64,000 bases of DNA from contig CALSAQ010000002.1 of NCBI GenBank assembly GCA_943372995.1, forward strand, positions 1 to 64,000, given 5' to 3'. Source of the DNA: CAJBVG01 sp943372995. GTDB lineage: Bacteria; Bacteroidota; Bacteroidia; Sphingobacteriales; Sphingobacteriaceae. The notes beneath the pieces were generated by a model. The model was given only the letters and a program-made list of their open reading frames with translations, made no database searches and was not told the DNA's origin. Shown piece after piece: positions 61,972 to 64,000 of this stretch. The first letter of the stretch is position 1. Each line of letters opens with the position of its first letter. The position numbers were made by a program, and so were the translations under genes.

Positions 61972-62046
61972 TTATGAGTTATGAGTTGTGAATTGTGAAT
62001 TATATTAATTCACAACTCACAACTCATAATTTACAATTCACAATTA
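61971..62046. repeat. 7-bp tandem tract forming a large inverted repeat between convergent genes
   Basis: From 61972 the heptamers are TTATGAG, TTATGAG, TTGTGAA, TTGTGAA, TTATATT, AATTCAC, AACTCAC, AACTCAT, AATTTAC, AATTCAC, AATTACC. The first half (61971-61994) and 62007-62030 are inverted copies over 24 bases with one mismatch, so the tract can fold into a long AT-rich hairpin. It spans the gap from the DUF2911 stop into the DUF4442 stop and may terminate both. Confidence 0.9.
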
Positions 62047-62544
62047 CCTTATCTGCCGCCACTCTTTTAACTGCCACTCTAGCTTGGCAATAGAGATTAA
62101 ATTCTGATCTTTATCTCTCACCTCTACTTCTAGCCATTCTAAACATTGAGTTGTTTCTCTTAGTTTATTTTTTATTTCAGAAATTCGATCTTCTGGAATT
62201 TGAAAATGAATATACAAATCTTGTTTTCCCTGTTTTATAAAATCTAACTGCATGCTTCGCATGATTAGTCTATACTTAGATGAGCTTAATCTACTAATCA
62301 ATAAAAAACCACAAGCGTACTCACTAGCTGTAGCTAATGCACAGGCATGTATTCCATTTAAATGATTTAAATTTTTTCTGATGTATGGGATATGTACACG
62401 AATTTCATTCTCGCTTAACGATACTATTTTAAAACGATGAGGCTTATTAAAAGGAATTTTATACCATAAGCCAATATTTAGCATTCTCAACCAAAACTTA
62501 CTGGTGTAAGCACGAGTTAGAACTTGTTCGAGTCCAAATTTCAT
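62044..62544 (-). CDS. DUF4442 (hotdog-fold) protein
   Basis: The 166-residue cytosolic protein matches the DUF4442 group of hotdog-fold proteins: PFNKPHRFKIVSLSENEIRVHIPY, then NHLNGIHACALATASEYACGFLLISRL, the hotdog central helix. Some relatives are thioesterases, but a catalytic residue is not clear here. It lies eight bases after a flavin oxidoreductase gene on the same strand. A lipid-related role is inferred only from the fold and the nearby acyl-CoA synthetase. Confidence 0.85.
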   Translation of the reverse strand: MKFGLEQVLTRAYTSKFWLRMLNIGLWYKIPFNKPHRFKIVSLSENEIRVHIPYIRKNLNHLNGIHACALATASEYACGFLLISRLSSSKYRLIMRSMQLDFIKQGKQDLYIHFQIPEDRISEIKNKLRETTQCLEWLEVEVRDKDQNLISIAKLEWQLKEWRQIR

Positions 62545-62552
62545 AGCAATAT

Positions 62553-63548
62553 TTAATTTAATAGTTCATTACGAGCATTGATAAACTCCTCGTTGATTGT
62601 TTCTACTATTGTTTCTACAGGTTTTACATCATGAATTAATGAAACTGATTTTCCAGCACACCATAAAGTTTCATAAGAGCCAGGTAGAATCGATTTACTT
62701 AAATTTTTCATGCCTCTCCATTGGGTAAGCATTTTGAAATATTTTTTTGTCTTTTTATTTTTTGATAAAAGTCTCTCAATCCAATTTTGCTTGTAGCCAA
62801 TTTTTTTAGCGTAAGGAGTATTAATAATAGTACAAGGTGTGCCAGAAATTTTTTCTGTTAGTACGATATCATCCATTTCAGAATCGACAATTCCATTCTT
62901 ATACTCCATACTTACACTTGCCTCTTCACTAGCAATGAAGCGTGTTCCTATTGAGGCTGCACATGCACCCAAAGCCATAGCAGAAAGTAAGCCCTCTCCT
63001 GTAGCAATACCACCAGCTGCTATTACTGGGGTGTTTGGAAATTCTTTATGTAATGCAGGAATCAATACTTGCAAAGGATTTGGTCCCGCATGTCCTCCAG
63101 CCCCTTGTCCAACCGCTATAAACCCATCGCAACCTAAATCATAACACTTTTTAGCATGTACTAAATTGGTAACATCACAGAATACTTTTGCACCATATCG
63201 ATGTGCTTCTTCAATTACTCTTGCAGGCGAACCTAATGATGTAATATAAAAAGGTACTTTATGTTTAACACAAATAGCTAAGTGTTTTTCAAATAGAATA
63301 TTAGTTTTTTGAACTATCAGATTCACACCAAAATTCCCTTTTTCTTTATTCTCTTTATATTGATTAAGCTCCGATAATACCTGATCAAGTTCGGCCTCAT
63401 TTCTAAAATTTAAACTAGGAAAAACACCTAAAATTCCTGCATCTATAGCTGCCTTCATCATACGGAGATTACTCACTAAAAACATCGGAGCCATTACTAT
63501 AGGTAGTTTTAGATTAAATGCCAGCGAAAAGTCATATTTTTTTGCCAT
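62553..63548 (-). CDS. Nitronate monooxygenase-like flavin oxidoreductase
   Basis: The 331-residue TIM-barrel FMN enzyme has FNLKLPIVMAPMFLVSNLRM, then VAVGQGAGGHAGPNPLQVLIPAL, VIAAGGIATGEGLLSAMALGACAASIGTRF and IIASEEA-type segments. GQGAGGHAG is the nitronate monooxygenase/2-nitropropane dioxygenase hallmark that holds the FMN phosphate and the catalytic His. The substrate may be a nitronate, a quinone or an enoyl compound; FabK-like reductases also share the fold. It precedes DUF4442 by eight bases and is divergent from an acyl-CoA synthetase. Confidence 0.9.
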   Translation of the reverse strand: MAKKYDFSLAFNLKLPIVMAPMFLVSNLRMMKAAIDAGILGVFPSLNFRNEAELDQVLSELNQYKENKEKGNFGVNLIVQKTNILFEKHLAICVKHKVPFYITSLGSPARVIEEAHRYGAKVFCDVTNLVHAKKCYDLGCDGFIAVGQGAGGHAGPNPLQVLIPALHKEFPNTPVIAAGGIATGEGLLSAMALGACAASIGTRFIASEEASVSMEYKNGIVDSEMDDIVLTEKISGTPCTIINTPYAKKIGYKQNWIERLLSKNKKTKKYFKMLTQWRGMKNLSKSILPGSYETLWCAGKSVSLIHDVKPVETIVETINEEFINARNELLN

Positions 63549-63552
63549 AAAC

Positions 63553-63582
63553 TTGCTTTAAAGTAAAATAATAATATATTTG
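63553..63582 (+). promoter_or_regulatory. Putative promoter for the acyl-CoA synthetase gene
   Basis: TTG (63553-63555) and TATATTTG (63575-63582) are 19 bases apart and match the Bacteroidota -33 and -7 boxes. The ATG follows 117 bases after the -7 box, so the leader would be about 110 bases; nothing structured is evident in it. Confidence 0.4.
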
Positions 63583-63698
63583 TACTATATACTGAAATGG
63601 TATAAGGTTAACAATATTGTTCTAATATCACTAATATATTCCAAATTAAAGCGTTTTGAGTAGAAAAAAATCGTAACTTATTCATCAAACACAGAACT

Positions 63699-64000
63699 AT
63701 GAAAATAACTCGAGTCTTTGATTTACTTCCATTTCTCAAAATGTATTATCCAGAGAATACTATTTTTTCTGCGAAAGTAAATGATAAATGGATGAGCTAC
63801 GATACCAACTCATTTATTAACCAAGTAGATGAATTGAGTTTGGGATTATTGAAATTGGGGATAAAGAAAGACGATAAAATTGCGAACATGTCGCAAAATA
63901 GGCCTGAGTGGAATATCGTCGATTTTGCTGTAATGCAGATGGGTGCGATACACCTGCCTTTGTATCCTACATTAGCAGAAGCAGATTTAAAATACATATT
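63699..64000 (+). CDS. Long-chain acyl-CoA synthetase, AMP-binding (3' partial)
   Basis: The gene starts at the ATG at 63699 and runs off the window after about 100 codons. MKITRVFDLLPFLKMYYP, then LKLGIKKDDKIANMSQNRPEWNIVDFAVMQMGAIHLPLYPT is the conserved N-terminal part of FadD15-like AMP-binding enzymes. It would activate fatty acids to acyl-CoA. The AMP-binding loop itself lies beyond the end. It is divergent from the flavin oxidoreductase gene. Confidence 0.93.
   Translation, partial: MKITRVFDLLPFLKMYYPENTIFSAKVNDKWMSYDTNSFINQVDELSLGLLKLGIKKDDKIANMSQNRPEWNIVDFAVMQMGAIHLPLYPTLAEADLKYI

Overview
The window reads as a chromosomal segment of a low-GC member of the Bacteroidota. The evidence is a type B type IX secretion (T9SS) cargo with a gliding-motility-type C-terminal domain, a PorP/SprF-family protein, a PorE-like OmpA protein, an UpxY-type NusG paralogue, Bacteroidota-like promoter boxes (TAnnTTTG at -7), few strong Shine-Dalgarno sequences, and families such as DUF2911 and stand-alone LytTR. 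I cannot place it below phylum. No phage, insertion sequence or CRISPR array is visible.

Layout. 1-7953: a giant repeat adhesin (5' end outside the window), its PorP/SprF partner, a PorE-like anchor and a LytTR regulator. 8047-12712: a loose run of small-domain genes (NTF2-like, methionine aminopeptidase, GNAT, SRPBCC, DUF3830, MBL, YciI, VOC). 12713-15383: a partial tRNA duplicate, initiator tRNA-fMet, then era and der. 15470-19679: a small lipoprotein, a CtpA-type S41 protease, an amino-sugar kinase with murQ, and an unknown protein. 19676-23996: the pstSCAB-phoU operon on the minus strand with a possible Pho box. 24100-33380: a SAM-I riboswitch, metH, metF, rsgA, an M48 lipoprotein, dtd, a MazG-like protein, a redoxin lipoprotein and a cytochrome c/copper-monooxygenase-like lipoprotein. 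33634-61045: a compact 24-gene exopolysaccharide locus. 61096-64000: a DUF2911 protein, a DUF4442 protein, a nitronate monooxygenase-like enzyme and the start of an acyl-CoA synthetase.

The exopolysaccharide locus runs wza-like, wzc-like tyrosine kinase, upxY antiterminator, asnB, then eleven glycosyltransferase domains, a Wzm/Wzt ABC exporter, two FkbM methyltransferases, two membrane acyltransferases, a Wzy-like polymerase, a class I methyltransferase, a NodU-type carbamoyltransferase and a glycosyltransferase fused to an exosortase-like membrane domain. Genes overlap or nearly touch, so it is probably one transcript of about 27 kb that depends on antitermination. The fusion protein, with its Cys/Arg/His exosortase residues inside a polysaccharide locus, is the most interesting single gene.

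The most interesting non-coding pattern is a set of four intergenic tracts with different sequences but the same 7-bp period, each starting at or within a few bases of the stop codon of a flanking gene. Other regulatory signals include a perfect 13-bp inverted repeat before era, a duplicated P1 strand downstream of the SAM riboswitch, 11-bp-phased TTAACA repeats before pstS, and a GC-rich mini-hairpin just after upxY.
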